From Glandiceps talaboti (taxonomy: Eukaryota; Hemichordata; Enteropneusta; Spengelidae), in contig NC_135549.1 of the NCBI RefSeq assembly GCF_964340395.1, positions 11,011,342-11,075,341 of the forward strand: DNA of 64,000 bases, written 5' to 3'. Below the pieces are notes generated by a model. It was not told the DNA's origin. It did not search any database and saw only the letters and a list, made by a program, of their open reading frames with translations. Both the position numbers and the translations under genes were made by a program. Below, piece after piece: positions 1 to 35,093 of the stretch (the stretch's first letter is position 1; every line of letters begins with the position of its first letter).

Positions 1-288
1 TACTTTGGCTTAGCTATAAATATGTGATGTCTACTAGCTAATTCCCCAAAGTCCAAGTGATCCCATGTATAAATGGAGACATGAGAGTGATAGTTACATG
101 ATCTACCAAGAAGGTGCGGAGATCAAAAAGTAACAATAGTAATATAAGCTTATACATTAGTACTAGTCTAAGAATAGTTCAATTGATATTTTATGTAAAT
201 ATTTTCATTTATCGAATAAAAACGGTTTATGAACTCAGTTTGTTTCAATGTACTTTGCAAAGCATGCAATCTCATATATTTTACGTAC

Positions 289-7123
<6,835 letters not shown>

Positions 7124-7539
7124 CTGAAAGACATGAAATTGTGGAAAGTATAAATAATTATCTACTGAAAAGTGTCCATCGGAGTACTGTAACAGTGTTG
7201 GCATTCACAGTCAAATATTCAAGGTATGCAATCCATGGCCATGGTTAAAATTATAACGTTTAACTTGGAATTTATTCATAGCCCAATCACATACGCTAGG
7301 TATAATGTACGAAATCATTAAAGCCTAAATAGGATACAGGCACTTGTTTCATTCCTCGCACAGAGAGGACGCTATGTAGCAGGTCACATGGCTGCCATGT
7401 CAACACACACAAATCATGTTTCTTCTACTGTGGAAAAAACTCATCTCCAACCGAAGAGGACGACCTCAACCACCGCCGTCACTACTCACGTCGGACAGTG
7501 GAAACAGTAAAGACATTTTTTTTATATCAAGGTATACAT

Positions 7540-8600
7540 AATGTGATGTTGAATAGATTCTATGTTGGGAAAAGTGTGTAAACTGCCTGTGTTCATTCAT
7601 CGTATCTACTTATATTAATATCGCGTCACATTGTACTGCACTGTATTTCACATGTATTGCCTCTGACGTGATATTCTTGATACACGGGTCCGTGCTCGAT
7701 ACACAGAGTGTAGTATCATGAAAATGTAATAGACGTGCAGAAATGCGAAGTCTGCCTTTTCCGTCAACCACCTGTTGATTGTCGGCGAAAGGTTATTGCA
7801 GTTAACTCCCCATAAACATGAGCAACTCAAATGAGGTAATGTTGTTCTGTCATGGGCGGTATGTATTTACATGTGGTGTGATGTTGAATCAGAATACACA
7901 TTGGCAGAAAAGTTTACAACATGCTTTGCGCGATTCGCTCAGTAGTGCTGGTTATAAATGAGTGTGCATTTATTTATCGAATACATTTATGTGTCTCATT
8001 ATTGTACTGTTTTGCATCCAATATTATAGTTTTGTCTTGGTCGAAACACAGTTTAGAATGTAGAAGATATGACTTACAGAAATGTGACGCCCGCCCTTTC
8101 CGTCAACCACCCGTTAATCGTTGATTGTCGACGAAATGTGGGATGTGGCTAATTCCGCATACATATAAATAAGCCGATGGGGTAATCTTGTTCTGACATG
8201 GGTGATATATATTTTCACGTGGTGTGATATCGAATCAGATATGCATTGGAAAGAAAGTGTACAACAAGCTTTATTGTCGAGCGCGTGACGTGGCCAGCAA
8301 TGCTACCAGAAAGTTAAATTGTTTGTGTGTTCTTTTACCGTATGTTTATTTATGACATTGTGTCATACTTGAACATAGTGTGATATTGCTGTTAGTATTA
8401 GATTGGTGGCAACACAGTTTAGTATCAAGAAGTTGTGATTCATCTGTTACTCACTGCTGTACATGCCAAGCAAAAAGTTCAGCATAATGTGATATACAAA
8501 GCCTGTCTTTGCTGTCAGTCACCTGTTGTTTGTTGGCAAAATGCTATGGCTCACCACAGTATGCCAAAGGTTACAAGTTGTCCGTTGGAGTTACGAATAA
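7540..8600. repeat. Diverged tandem repeat, about 340-410 bp per unit
   Basis: Three partial units share the block 'ccgtcaaccacc...gattgtcg(g/a)cgaa' (near 7758, 8098 and, more diverged, 8508). Two units share 'ggtaat.ttgttctg.catggg...ttttacatgtggtgtgat' (near 7835 and 8175). No reading frame is conserved between units. This is the spacer upstream of the PIDD-like gene; the rest of 7124-9420 holds purine-rich low-complexity sequence (8630-8820) and nothing else I recognise. Confidence 0.55.
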
Positions 8601-9421
8601 TATGCCGTTCGTTTCATCATAGACAGTGGAGGGGAGACAGAGAGAGAACCATGTGATATGAAGAAAAGACAGAAAGAGAGAAAGAGAATTAATGGTAGAG
8701 ACAAAGACAGAGAAAGGCAGAGAGATAACAGAGAGGAATGAGACAGAAGTAGAGAGAAAGAAAAAAGACTATGTAAAAAGAGAATATATAGAGAAAAAAG
8801 ACAAGAAAAAAAGTGATAAAAATAACATTCTCCTTATCGTTTCAGACACAAAGATTCAACTGAAATATTTAATAAGAAACAAAATATGAAAACAACGTCC
8901 TCATGGCCTAAAATCAGTGGACACCACAAAAACTGACAGATTGTCACAAATACTATCTAGAAGCAACAACAGAAGCATTGTCAAAAATCATTTAACAGAA
9001 TGTAAAACTTCAAAATGTTCTATCACCCTTTATCAAAATTTAGTTGCCAGTCCACTAAGACATATGTGCAGACACTTGCATCAACATCTATAGCGCTCAG
9101 AGACCATGGGATATACAGCATTTCGTATTTTGCATAATTCTGTGTCTCTACTTTAGTTCTTTGGCGATGACTTCGATCATTCTCCCTGGTCGTAAATGAC
9201 GACCTTTCCATAAAGTACAGTACGGTACCGGTACGGTCACCTAGGCTATTACGGCCACGGACTGGATAGAGTCATCGTGTAACTAGTCAGACTAATTTGA
9301 TTATATAAGCTGGATTTCAGCCATAAAACTTGACTTGATTCAGAGCAGAGATAAGTTGTCTTATGTAATCATTGAATGTACATGGTAATAGTGGGGATAT
9401 TTTCCGAAGTCAATGCTATGC

Positions 9422-9540
9422 TACTTGGGCTAGTCCTGCTTGCATACGGAGGAATTCGGGACTCGATTCTGACAATTGTCCAGAGTCAAGTCAGTAATAC
9501 AGACTCGTGCACCGTCATGTAAGCAGGACTATACTTGGGC
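9422..9540. mobile_element. 101-bp MITE with perfect 9-bp target duplication
   Basis: Inverted repeats TAGTCCTGCTTGCAT and ATGTAAGCAGGACTA (one mismatch) bound 9431-9531. The direct repeat TACTTGGGC occurs immediately outside at 9422-9430 and 9532-9540. A 9-bp duplication is usual for Mutator-like elements. Too short to code for anything. Confidence 0.65.
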
Positions 9541-12500
9541 AAATATGATATAAAATAGTGACACTTGAGCAAGCCCAGTGGACTAAGAGCAAGTCTAATG
9601 TTCATAAGAATACAATGTGAATGTCTTCAACTGTCTAATTTTGAAAAAGCTAGTTCACAAAGATGTAACCATTACATGTATGACCCAGTTGGATACGGAA
9701 TGAATGATCTTATTAATATGTTTTTGATAAGGATGCCACTGGTCCCCAGTCTAAACATACACCCTACTCATGTAGGGTCTATATGGTCTAAACATGATAA
9801 CTTGGTAAGCTGATTTGTGCACTTCAAAGTCCAGGGCTGTAACTACACAAGTACATGTTTTGTGATGTCCTGTGTATGATTGGTGCCATTAAAAATCTCA
9901 TTTGTTTTGAAGTGCGCACTACACATATAACAAACGTATCTCGCGTTGTAACTTCGTACTAGTAAATCTGTTTGTTCAGCATTACGTTGCGATCTCACGA
10001 CATGCCTTCACAAAAACAACAACAAGTTAACAATGTACATGAGACCCGGGGTATTAAAAGGTGAGGTTCGCCCACATCGATCAACCTGTGAGTTGACATG
10101 TACCGAAACTGAAATGCGATGTTTTCTTTGCTATCGAGCTACCAACAGCTTCTCGATGTTCATACTTGTACCATATCGAATACTTTTTTCAAGTAACATT
10201 GTACATATTTCCATTTCCCAGTATGATCACAGCAACATACGCTTTCCAAAGATGCGATTCTTGGACTGTTTATAAAGAAGTCACAGCTTTCTGCCGCGGT
10301 CGGTTTTCCATAGATATCAGGTGTATGTAAACCAAATGATTAACACTGGATTGGTCATATCATCAAAGCTACACGCTATATTATATAAATATCGTATTTA
10401 AATTTGAGATCGTGACTCTATTAAGGACATTCCAAAATTTCATGTTAGAGGCCTACCATCGTCGTAGACCATCCAAAACGCACCGTTTTTCGTTGCGTCA
10501 GCAGAAAAATTGTATTCTCGCTTGCGAGAATGGAGTCCTACCAGGAAATCGTTTGATGGTATTGCAATTAAAAAAATATGGCAGCGGTGCTGAAAAACGA
10601 GGTACACAAACTGAAAACCTGGTTTTTCAATCACAAGGAGACGTGTCAACCATCAGACCTGTACAGCTGACAGTGTGAAAATTAATACAATCACAGACAA
10701 GTATTACTTGTCGGTGATACAATCATGTAACTCACCTTTGAGCACCCGCTTTTGAAAGAAATGGCAGTCGTGAAAAAATACACCTCTGCTCCGAATTGAT
10801 TCGGACAACTAGTCACCATAAAGAGGCTGTGGTGAATTGTTTACATTGTAAGGTCACTCAGGTGATAGTTCTGAAATGTCACAAAGATAAATTGTATAGA
10901 TGGTGGTGATAAACGATGTGATATAAGAATGGTGTCGCCCGTCTAAAGAGGGCACATGCCGCCTTTGAATAAATTACTACACCAACTGCCTAATCGAAGC
11001 ATCACATCTATTTAGACCTAATTTGCATATCAACAATGTGATAAGTTTGTCTTGCAACTTCGGACACCCTTGCCAACTTTCACACTAATTCGCCCAGTAG
11101 TTGTTTTTTTCAATCAAATGTTGCTGACTGGGTAATTTTAAACTTAACAATTAAACCATAGACCCTCTATGATTAAACCAACTAGATCCTAAAAGTACCA
11201 TTCCACCAACTTACACTGCAATCGACCTAGCAGTTTAACATTGAAGACTCATATCACCCCCCAACACACACACACACACACACACACCTGGACCTTACAG
11301 TTCAGTTGTGCTAAAAACTATGCACTTCAATCATAACAGTCTGTGCACAAAAACTAACCGCATATAAACATTATGATTAGTACTTATCGTTTCATCTACA
11401 CTTTTTTTTTTTATCAATCAACAACATTAAACTTATCATTCTCATGAAAAGAAATGAAGTTTCCTGTTTGAAAATTTTAATTCCATTGTATAATTGAGGC
11501 AAAAAAAACTTCCATACAGAACTTGAAAGTCGCAACAAATTTTAAGTATTTGTAAAAGAAATAAAAGAATGAGAAATAGTACAAACAAATACAGATACTG
11601 GACTACACTAAACTAAACTATGACTAATTTCACCTCTACTGTTAGTCAGAGATTATTGCTAAATTGCGAAAAATAAATCTACCGTTATTGTTGTCAACTT
11701 TGCTACCTTCAACACGTTGTTCTAGAAATGACAAAAATTAAGCAACAACTCTTTATATTATTTTATCAATAAATTACAAAACAGTGGTATAAGGAATGTA
11801 CACACCTTGTAACATACTGGACAAACACATATACAGTAAACATCAGAATCAAAGTATTTTGGTAAAAGCACAAAGAACTCACAGTAACAACTTTTTTTAT
11901 GGAGGTAAGCTGGCTTTACATCTTAAAATATTTCATTGTTTCTCAAAAAAATAAGTTTATCTGTTCAGTATTTGTTACCTACATCTACCAGCACCGTCAA
12001 ACTGTATGTGATCTCAACTTATGGAATTCTCAACTTCATAGTACATTTTGTATTTGTTTTCATGATCACCTACAGTGAGTTGAATCTTGGACTACAATTT
12101 TACCGTGAAGCCTTAGAACGCTATACCACAGTATAAACACTCATAAACACACTTCGCCATGCTCTTCACAGAAAGCTCATGAAGTCATCCAAAATGAAAT
12201 AGCTTCCCCTTTGCAGACAGACCAAATGCACGAGGTTTATGTGTACACATCAGTATTTTTGTTAAAATTGGGGAACCCTGGTAACAGAAAGGGGCAAGTA
12301 GTGCAAAATTGACATGATTTACTATGTACTGCATATTTCATATTACTGTTCACTGGGTGGTTGATACAGTCATGCTGAAAACAATAAGAAACTGCTCATT
12401 TTGACTAAATGTAATAAACCATTTAAACATACTGCAACCACACGTAGACACGTGGTGCCAATGTTTTGATGTCTGTATGGTGGCAAGTTGGTTCAATTCT

Positions 12501-14175
12501 TTTAGACAAAATGTAGCAAGAAACTAGCCATTCAATCTTACTATCTCAAAGTGTACTATATGCAGCCAGTGAATAGTACCATAAAAAAGGTGGCATCTAT
12601 CTACCTAATTTGGTATGGAAACACTGGTGCAGTAACTAAAGGAATGCAGGTAGATATTACCTCAATCCCATTCCTAAAACTAAAACACTGATAATGGGAA
12701 ATTGGTGACAACACTGTTCCACATTTTGTATTTTAGCATAATATTGGTCCTCTCGACATTTGTAGTTTGGAAAAACACTGGTCAACAACTGTAATCTTTT
12801 TCTAAATGAAATGGTTAACCTAAGATTTCTTCGACAAGATTGTTAATAACCGAGGGTGATAAACACAGGATATTGATCAAGAATGGAACAGTTTGAGATT
12901 CAACAGAGAGGAGCAGCTACTACTTTCAGTGAATGAGAGAAAAGAGAGTAAAGTGTAGCTGGTTTAAAAGTGGTCAAGTGGACAACAGTACAGATGACAA
13001 GGAAAGAAAAACAAAGCAGTTTCTCCTCATCTCAGAGTTCTTGATAGTTTTAGTCTACTAATACCAGTAACCAATCTGTTGTATCTCAGGATGTGTTCAT
13101 TCTATATATAAATCTGTCTTCTGTAGGGTATGTTGGTCCAATTTTGAGAAAAAGAACATCACAATATTTGTAGGGTGGAGTCTTAACAACCTTCCTCTGT
13201 TTATATCATCATCGAGATCTGATGGTAGGGGTGTAGGTGGGTTTATAATCCTCATTTTATAAAAAAAAACAGCAACAAAAATGCTATCAAACTATACTTC
13301 CTGTCTCTCAAATACAACCCCAAGAATTTGAAAGAATAGAAGACTTTGAGAATAACTGAATGTTTTCAGTTCCAAAGAAAGTGTGATGTTTCTTTCAAGG
13401 ATTTTTCTATGACTTGTCAGATTGTACATGCTGTGTTTACCTCACGGCTCATTGGATTTTCAGGATTCCTTTTGATGACACTTGAGTAAAGGTTACAGAT
13501 TATAAACAATGACAGTAGACAGGTGAGGCAGGTAGTTTTATATGAATGCAGGAACAATGAATGGATCAATCCTATACTTGGTGACTATGTTGTCTAAGAT
13601 TAAAAATTTGTACATCATCAGCCATAACCTGTCATTCCTGTTTCCCTTCAGATTTGGTACAGTCCTATTGCACTCTCTATATAAGGTTAAAGTTCACCAA
13701 ACTCAAAAAGTATGTTGATGACAGTCTAACATGTTTCAAAAACTGAACTATTGGTGTACTGAAGTTATGTATGTACCATTGTTGAGTACCACATTAGGCT
13801 ATTTTCAATGGTTCGGCAGCAACTGGGCAATGTACATGTAGTTAGTTCTTTGAATTTGAACGAAGCAGTACTGGTATTAGACTTACAAAATTGTTGTTGT
13901 TTGCACTCCATATCACTGATGCTGTAAATGACAGCAAAGTGGAGTGTAAACAATGATGAATCTGTAAGTCTTTACTGGTGTATGATGGACACCAGGTGCA
14001 TGCATGTTATGAAATTCATCCTTTGTTTCTGGAATAAAACGGTGAATATCGTATCAGCCATTATTTGAGGAAAATATGCTTTAGGGTCCCCTCTTTTTGA
14101 ACAGGCCACCTCACTCTACATGTAGTTAACAATTGGACTGCACCAAATATTGAGAGAGTTATGGAAATGGAGGTG
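9541..14175. other. Gene-less stretch downstream of PPP4R2
   Basis: About 4.6 kb without a recognisable coding exon on either strand. The part from about 11,400 to 14,175 is even AT-rich sequence with few repeats and may include the PPP4R2 3' untranslated region, but I could not place a poly(A) signal. A short (AC)n tract lies at about 11,270-11,287. The small open frame at 10412-10678 has no family resemblance. Confidence 0.5.
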
Positions 14176-21501
<7,326 letters not shown>

Positions 21502-21550
21502 TTTCCCGGTTGTTCTGTCTGCAAAGAGGAGACCACCAACATGGCGCTAA

Positions 21551-21558
21551 TGACGTCA
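21551..21558. promoter_or_regulatory. Palindromic CRE (TGACGTCA) in the PPP4R2 promoter
   Basis: TGACGTCA lies 50 bp upstream of the PPP4R2 ATG (21501), next to a YY1-like site. Such sites are bound by CREB/ATF factors in TATA-less housekeeping promoters. Its function here is inferred from position. Confidence 0.5.
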
Positions 21559-22867
21559 CAACACCTTATATGGTAGTAGGGGTTTCACGATAGTAGTTGC
21601 GTCACCGGCAGCTGATCGGATCGGACAGCTGATCGGCTGAAAGGTATTCTTACATCAGTGCTGCATATTACTGTAGCATACAACTTGGAGGGCCTCAAAG
21701 ATTTAATATTATGAAGTGCTGAAATATTATTGTTCACTTTTTTAATGGATATATATTGAAAGATGATACATGTAAAATGTATGTCAACTTCCAAGCATAT
21801 TTCGATCATATAAATATACTTTTTTCTAACCAAATAAAACAATTCCGCGGTAATTCCTACGTAACTCCTAATATATACGACAATAACTTTCTAGATAAGT
21901 CGATGAAATAGCAGATTCGGTGCAAAACTCAAGAGACGAAACAATAAATCCACATTACATTGTAAATGACCCAGCTTCAATATCCAATACGTTTCACTCT
22001 AGAGAGTATTCCTCTTATTATGACAAACACCTCAAATGAAATAAACACGATTATATAATAAACTGTAAGTTGCTAAAGTAATGCGGTTTTTTGAAAAATA
22101 TTAAGCCGAGGAAAGTACGTGTGACCTCAGCCTGAGGTAGTCTGGTTGCCATGCTAACTGTGAGTGAACATATAAACCGTAACGATACTGTATAAGAACT
22201 AGATAAAGCCTGAGGGGGGCCTTGTCACTACGAGTCGCTAGACGAGTAGTTCATTGATCAGAAGTAAAATAATGGGGAATAATATAATTCATACGTCTTC
22301 AACTCAAGCATAATTCATGAAAAATCGAAAAAAATGGAATGTTTCGACATATTATCTCGAGCACCGCAAAACCATTGACGTAGACACTGGTTGTCGAACG
22401 ACTAGGGTACATAATCCATATTTTCTGTTCAAATAACTTGGCTTGGGTATGGAAGCCGAGTTGTATCAGTGTTAGGTTTATACAGCGCAGAGCATGGGGT
22501 ACTCAATACCCGAGACTCAATAGCAGATCGTGCATGTATCTATTACACGTAATATAGAATAGGGCTAGTTGAGGTAACTTTGGCTATGGCCATTATTTGT
22601 TATCGTCGATGCGGGTGGCGGGTGGGGTGGGGGTCAGGATGGTGTGCCATATGATGTAAACGTAGGCTACAGTTAGACATACAGTGCACAAGATTCATTC
22701 AACAACTTAAAAAAATAGGTTTTATATGAATATGAATACATTTGTATACCAAGGAGTACAGATCGAGAAAGTACAATGCACACTTCACCTATTCACTTAT
22801 CATTTGGATTCAAAATTCATTATACTCTTATATTATTTATAGAAGTATGACATTTGGTCACTGGCAT

Positions 22868-22975
22868 AGGCACTCGAATCAATATGTATGATTTAAAAAA
22901 AATGTATAGTGAATAAGAGAACAGTGATCACTATACATTTAAAAAAAATATCATACAGATTGATTCGAGTACCTG
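22868..22975. repeat. Foldback hairpin element
   Basis: Arms 'aggcactcgaatcaat.tgtatgat' and its complement near 22960-22975 enclose A-rich segments and 'atgtatagtga...tcactatacat'. About 108 bp, forming a long hairpin. No clear target duplication and no coding potential. Confidence 0.6.
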
Positions 22976-23323
22976 TGGTCATTGGGTTTGAAGTTTCTAA
23001 ACTTTGATACATGTATTACACGTAAACTCATCGAGTTCATGATCGTTGATCTATCCAGTTTTTGCGGCATTTAATAGGGAGGTTCCGATTTGATTACGTT
23101 ATACATACTCCTGCACAGAACTGTATATAACATATATAAATATATTATACGATATATTTGGGGTAGTGGCCTGTTTACTCGTACACAGAAACGCTACCGA
23201 CCTTCGACCCGGTGTGTGAAAACGCCCCTTTAGATGTCTCTCTATTGATGACGTCGCGTCGACCAGCAAACATGGGTCAAAGGTACATACTGTACTAATC
23301 AGCGAAGCGAAGCCACCAGGAAG

Positions 23324-27824
<4,501 letters not shown>

Positions 27825-27863
27825 CTTTTATAGCTCAGCAAAGACTACTTCACGAGCAGTTAA

Positions 27864-27869
27864 AATAAA
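27864..27869 (+). terminator. Poly(A) signal AATAAA of adaptor copy 1
   Basis: AATAAA begins 40 nt after the TGA stop at 27822-27824. It would give a very short 3' untranslated region. Confidence 0.55.
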
Positions 27870-30077
<2,208 letters not shown>

Positions 30078-30083
30078 TTTATT
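30078..30083 (-). terminator. Poly(A) signal of the DEG/ENaC gene
   Basis: AATAAA on the minus strand, about 160 nt downstream of the stop codon at 30246-30248. Confidence 0.5.
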
Positions 30084-30245
30084 AATCTCCATGATGAACA
30101 ATTTTCTCATAGGTTTCTGAAAATTCAGCTTATGAATGATTCATTACAGCGTTTAGCAAATCAAGAGAATTCATGTAAATTTAATATTTACACAGAGTAA
30201 TAAGAAGTGTCGTCAAAACTATTCACTTCTCTCCATCCCATGATA

Positions 30246-30988
30246 TTACCCTCTTATTATTTTTTTAGAATGTTCCTTTCGACACCAATGAAATGTATCG
30301 AACAAGAACTCAAAGAATTCCATGACTGTCACAATAGAAAGGCCAATCCACAAACCAAGGGCGCCACCAACGTCAGCCCACAGATTCCCTAACTGTGGAG
30401 AAAGTATATTATAGTCATGTTACTTCCACACCAACGAACAATACAAAACATAAAAACGATTTAAAAAAAAAAAAAAAAAATCGTCCCATGAAAATCTTCA
30501 ATGGAAGATTTTTTTTCCAAATGGTACGTTTATATTCATTGTTCTCGAATGAGATAGTCCGTGTACCGGTTGATCGAAAAGAAAGATGGTATACACATCT
30601 TTTCCGAATTGGAAATACAATTCCAGTAAAATACATGTGATGACCTGAATTATCGCCATTTGACATGAGTCCAATCCCAAAACATCGAATGTTTAAAATG
30701 ACGCACAATATCTGCTGAAACTCAATAAGAAGTGAACAGTAACAATTGAAATCGTACATACCGGATATGCTGGCTCCTCGTGAGTTTTCTTGAAATTCAG
30801 ATCATGATAATAAATCTCTAGTTTTACAAGATTATCTCTGGAAGGGATTAAGATTTTAATATTAAAATATTAATGTTTTTATAGTACACACTAGTCTACG
30901 TGTACATGTATACTTTGTCTGCCGCTCTTAATCATCATATTTCTTCACATGGAGACTTTCTCACTAAAAACTGAAACAAACAAACAAA

Positions 30989-31026
<38 letters not shown>

Positions 31027-34000
31027 TTCATATACCTGATATCTTTTTCGGTTTTCAAGCTCCAAGTTTTCCTGTTCATAGAGTGCACTGTCGGTAGGAG
31101 ATTTTCCTATGAGGAGAGTATCAAAAGATAGGCAGAAATTGGTTAATGAACACGATTGCATTGAAATATTGTCTGAAAATGCGACCGTTTTCTGGAAAAA
31201 ACGAAGGTTTATATTTATTTATCACAGAAAATGTATACAGATTAGTCTAGCTTCTCGACCGTCACGCTTCCGTCTGACATTATAAGCGGCCGAAGGTAGC
31301 ATAACACCAAAGGTACTCATCGAGAGCGTTTGCGATGTGCGTCTTGAGTACTCTCATCCTGCGCTTTTGTTTTTGTTTAAATCGAAACCTTTTGATCTTG
31401 AGTTAAGCCGTCTTTACGTATGCATATATAATTTCATCTTTGTTGGTACATGTATGTATCTGTTTATACGCATGTATAGCTTGCTATGTAAACGTTCACG
31501 TCTCACAGCCTTCAAGATACCAGTGTATACTTAAAATATGAGAAAGGAGAGGTGGGTATTAAAAACATATCCATTTTACGTAATCTTCCAATCTTTTGCA
31601 AGCGCAAAGAGATCAAGAAAGCAATACACAATTTTTCATAGTTACATAAAAAGTTGCTTGTCCTAAAACAGATAGCTGACAGACAGTACTTACCACATAT
31701 GACAGTGATGGCCAAGCAAAGTGGGAAATTGAATGTGGAAAATGTACCTCTCTAGATGGAGTAATGAAAGAAAGATAAGATATTAACAAATTTGTAGTTG
31801 GTTATACATTGTACAGAAATGGTGTTACTTTCATCAAAGCCGTGGTGACATTGAGCAATCGGTAGCATTTGCTCTATCCTGCATACTACTAGCCCACACG
31901 TGAATAACCTTTCTCACCATATAGTACTCACTACAAAATAGTTATGATTTGATAATATATCAACCAGTATAATGATAAATTATAGATCACAACACATTTC
32001 ATTATTTCCAGTCACACTATTTTAAATGTCAATTTATGGCCCTAAACTCTGATGAAAGATAGGCATACATTATCCCAGTTCAATAAGGTTTCAACTAAGT
32101 ATCATAACAGCTATCGCTAACATAACCAAAACACCATGCATTAGACAGGATGGCTGCTATAAGGCGTGTGAGTAACACCACAACACGAAACCTTTACTGT
32201 CAAAAGACATTAATTCGACGTCTTCTGACTCCCATACACACAAACACGAAAAGAAAAACCCATGCAACGATACCAAGTCTACGGACATAACCGAAAAAAC
32301 CCGAAACATACTATAGCCATATGTAGAACAATGTCAAACTTACCGGCAGGGAATCAAACAATCGCAGCCTGTTAACATATTCAACCGATAAAGGTGGTGC
32401 ATGAGTTGTTTGCATAGATCTGGTGAAATTAAATAAGACATATGACACAGTTAGGATAAACCAATTGAATAAATGGAATTATTTAACAATCTAACCTCAT
32501 TGCTTATGTTACCAACATTTTATGAAATTACTCAAATCAAATAAAAACGAGTATGAGCTCACGTTTCCACCTTAATTAATGTATTTTATTCACAGTGTGG
32601 TTTCGATATCTTTATTTTTTCAAAATCACGGAAGCCCGCCAGCTACAACAGGTTTTATAACGTGAAGTTATAGTGAGAAACAATGCTGAGAGGTGTACTA
32701 TACAAATATATTTTGAAAAGACTCTGCATAGGTAAGTATTACACATACCTTGTGTTTTATTTAATACACTGCATCTTGGCAGGTCCTTTATGGTGCGGGC
32801 AACACAGCCACATTTATTATACAAATATTCTTCTAGGCAGTTCTTTTGACACGCCTATTGAAAATAATGCATGCCATTAAATTGGTTTATTAAAGTTTAC
32901 AACTACTTCGTCCAAATGACAAGTGGTGCCATACAGTTGATTTACAAATAACAAACGATCAAACAGACAGACAAACAAACAAACAAACAAACAAACATAC
33001 AATCATACAAACAAACAAACAAACAAACAAACAACAGCAGCAAACAACTGCAGCACAAGTGGTTTGGCTTCCCTTCAGAATTAAGATTTTTGCATACCAG
33101 ACGTCTGCAAATTTAATTAATATCTTACCAATAATGAGTATCGTAATGGTTCGTCTCGTGGCAAAGACGACTCTACCGTTTCTTGGTTTGTACAGTTGGA
33201 GTATTTTCCTCCAATTCGTTGGTCTACACTCTAGCAAACAGAAAACAAATATATAAAAAGGTAATTTCACTACTACTAAAAAATATACCATTAATATTTT
33301 ACATACTAGTAATACGAAATCCCTGGAATCTTTTATGGAAACTAAACGAAAAGCAGAAAATTTTAAAAAAATTCTGACGACGCATTCACTCTCTGAAAGT
33401 ATTGGCGGAGTGAGAAATTGGGTGAACCAAAGACAAAAAACAAACAAACAGCAAACAAACAGACAGACAGACAGACAGACAGAGATGAACGGACAGACAA
33501 AAAGAAACATGGTAGAGGCAGGGGGTTAAGACAGAGAAATAAAAAAGTGTAGAAATTGGAAAAACCAAGAAAAGGAAGCATAGACTATAGATGGCAAGGT
33601 ATGGACTAGGAGAGGGCCTTTGAGTGTGATGGACTATAAATAGATGGCAGGGTATAGACTCGTAGAGGGCCATTCAAGTATTCTATTTCCAACACGAAAG
33701 TAACATATACTTTGAATGACTATAATCACCTTTTCAATTCCAAGGGAAGTTTTCATTCCTGGAGGAACATCGATTCCTTCATCTCCCGGAAATATCGTTG
33801 TATTTTGGTCATGGATAAGAACACGCAAACCAGCAGCCTGGCCATACAAACTGATATACTCATTCTGTTCAATGTACAAAACCATCTCTAAACCTGAATA
33901 GGTAAATAAACTTTAATGTCATTCAAGAATCTGTTCATGTATTAATGTACCATACAGAACACAGAACGCATCAAACACACACTCAGTAACTATTCAAACT

Positions 34001-34727
34001 GATTGTAATGCCAGAATACAGAGTAACAGTTTGAAGTTCGTTCACTTTGGAATGCTTTAATATGGCCTGTTCAAAATATCAAATATAACAGACTTGCGGA
34101 AGTCATTCATGGTTTATAGCATTAACTGCAACTTTGATAAGGATAACGGAAAGTTTACACATTTACATACTAGTTCGTACGATGGAATCGGTCGCCTAAA
34201 CCGGTCAACAAATACTACTCATCTAATGTTCCGACATATCAATTTTACAACCAAACGCCGTATATGGCTAGATATCCAGCACATACAGTGTATATAGGTA
34301 ACCTTGGCAACGTGTAATACTGTCATAGTTAATTCTATTAATATAATATGACATTTATATAATTTTTAGATTAACGGATATTTCATTTCCGGCGTCCAGT
34401 CGGTTTTGGTCTGATTAAAGACATGTTTCAAAAGACCTACACTTCTTGAAAAAATTATCGGATTCATTACCGTTAGAAGCTCCAGGTCTCGTCGTGAACA
34501 ATGGGTCGATTTTCTTGGCGTGGTTAAATGTGTAACAATTGCCGTAAATATCATTATGAAACCTAACGAAATCACTGTAGAGATAGATCAATAAATGAAT
34601 AAAATAAATAAATGTGTTGATATATTATATCGATAAGATTTAGTATTGAAAGTGGCATACATGTTTTGACTTCATAACAATCGAAGAAAAAATGACATCA
34701 TTATGTAGTAGCCAATATTGCTCTATA

Positions 34728-34782
<55 letters not shown>

Positions 34783-34783
34783 G

Positions 34784-34814
<31 letters not shown>

Positions 34815-35013
34815 ATGTATGTATGTATGTATGTATGTATGTATGTATGTATGTATGTATGTATGTGTGTGTGTATGTGTGTGTGTGTGTGTGTGGGTGT
34901 GTGTGTATGTATGTATGTATGTATGTATGTATGTATGTATGTGTGCGTGCGTGCGTGCGTGCGTGCGTGCGTATGTATGTATGTATGTATGTATGTATGT
35001 ATGTATGTATGTA

Positions 35014-35044
<31 letters not shown>

Positions 35045-35059
35045 ATGTATGTATGTATG

Positions 35060-35093
<34 letters not shown>

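Larger units (their letters stand above)
21502..23323. other. Spacer between divergent PPP4R2 and Death/SH2 adaptor 1
   Basis: About 1.8 kb between divergent start codons. The PPP4R2 side has a CRE and a YY1-like CCAACATGGCG at 21536-21546. A CRE-like TGACGTCG lies near 23249, about 75 bp upstream of the adaptor ATG. A foldback is at 22868-22975. No other exon is seen. Confidence 0.6.

Noticed and set aside
10412-10678. 88-codon open frame on the plus strand
   Set aside because: No recognisable domain, no splice context, no paralogue in the window; compatible with chance.
30207-30392. Plus-strand 61-codon open frame
   Set aside because: It is the antisense shadow of the last DEG/ENaC exon (TM2 and GxS filter on the minus strand).
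31036-31202. Longer version of the DEG/ENaC exon reading back to an acceptor near 31186
   Set aside because: It would end in phase 0 and put a stop (TAA) at the start of the next exon; the 31106 acceptor keeps the frame of [10 protein letters not shown].
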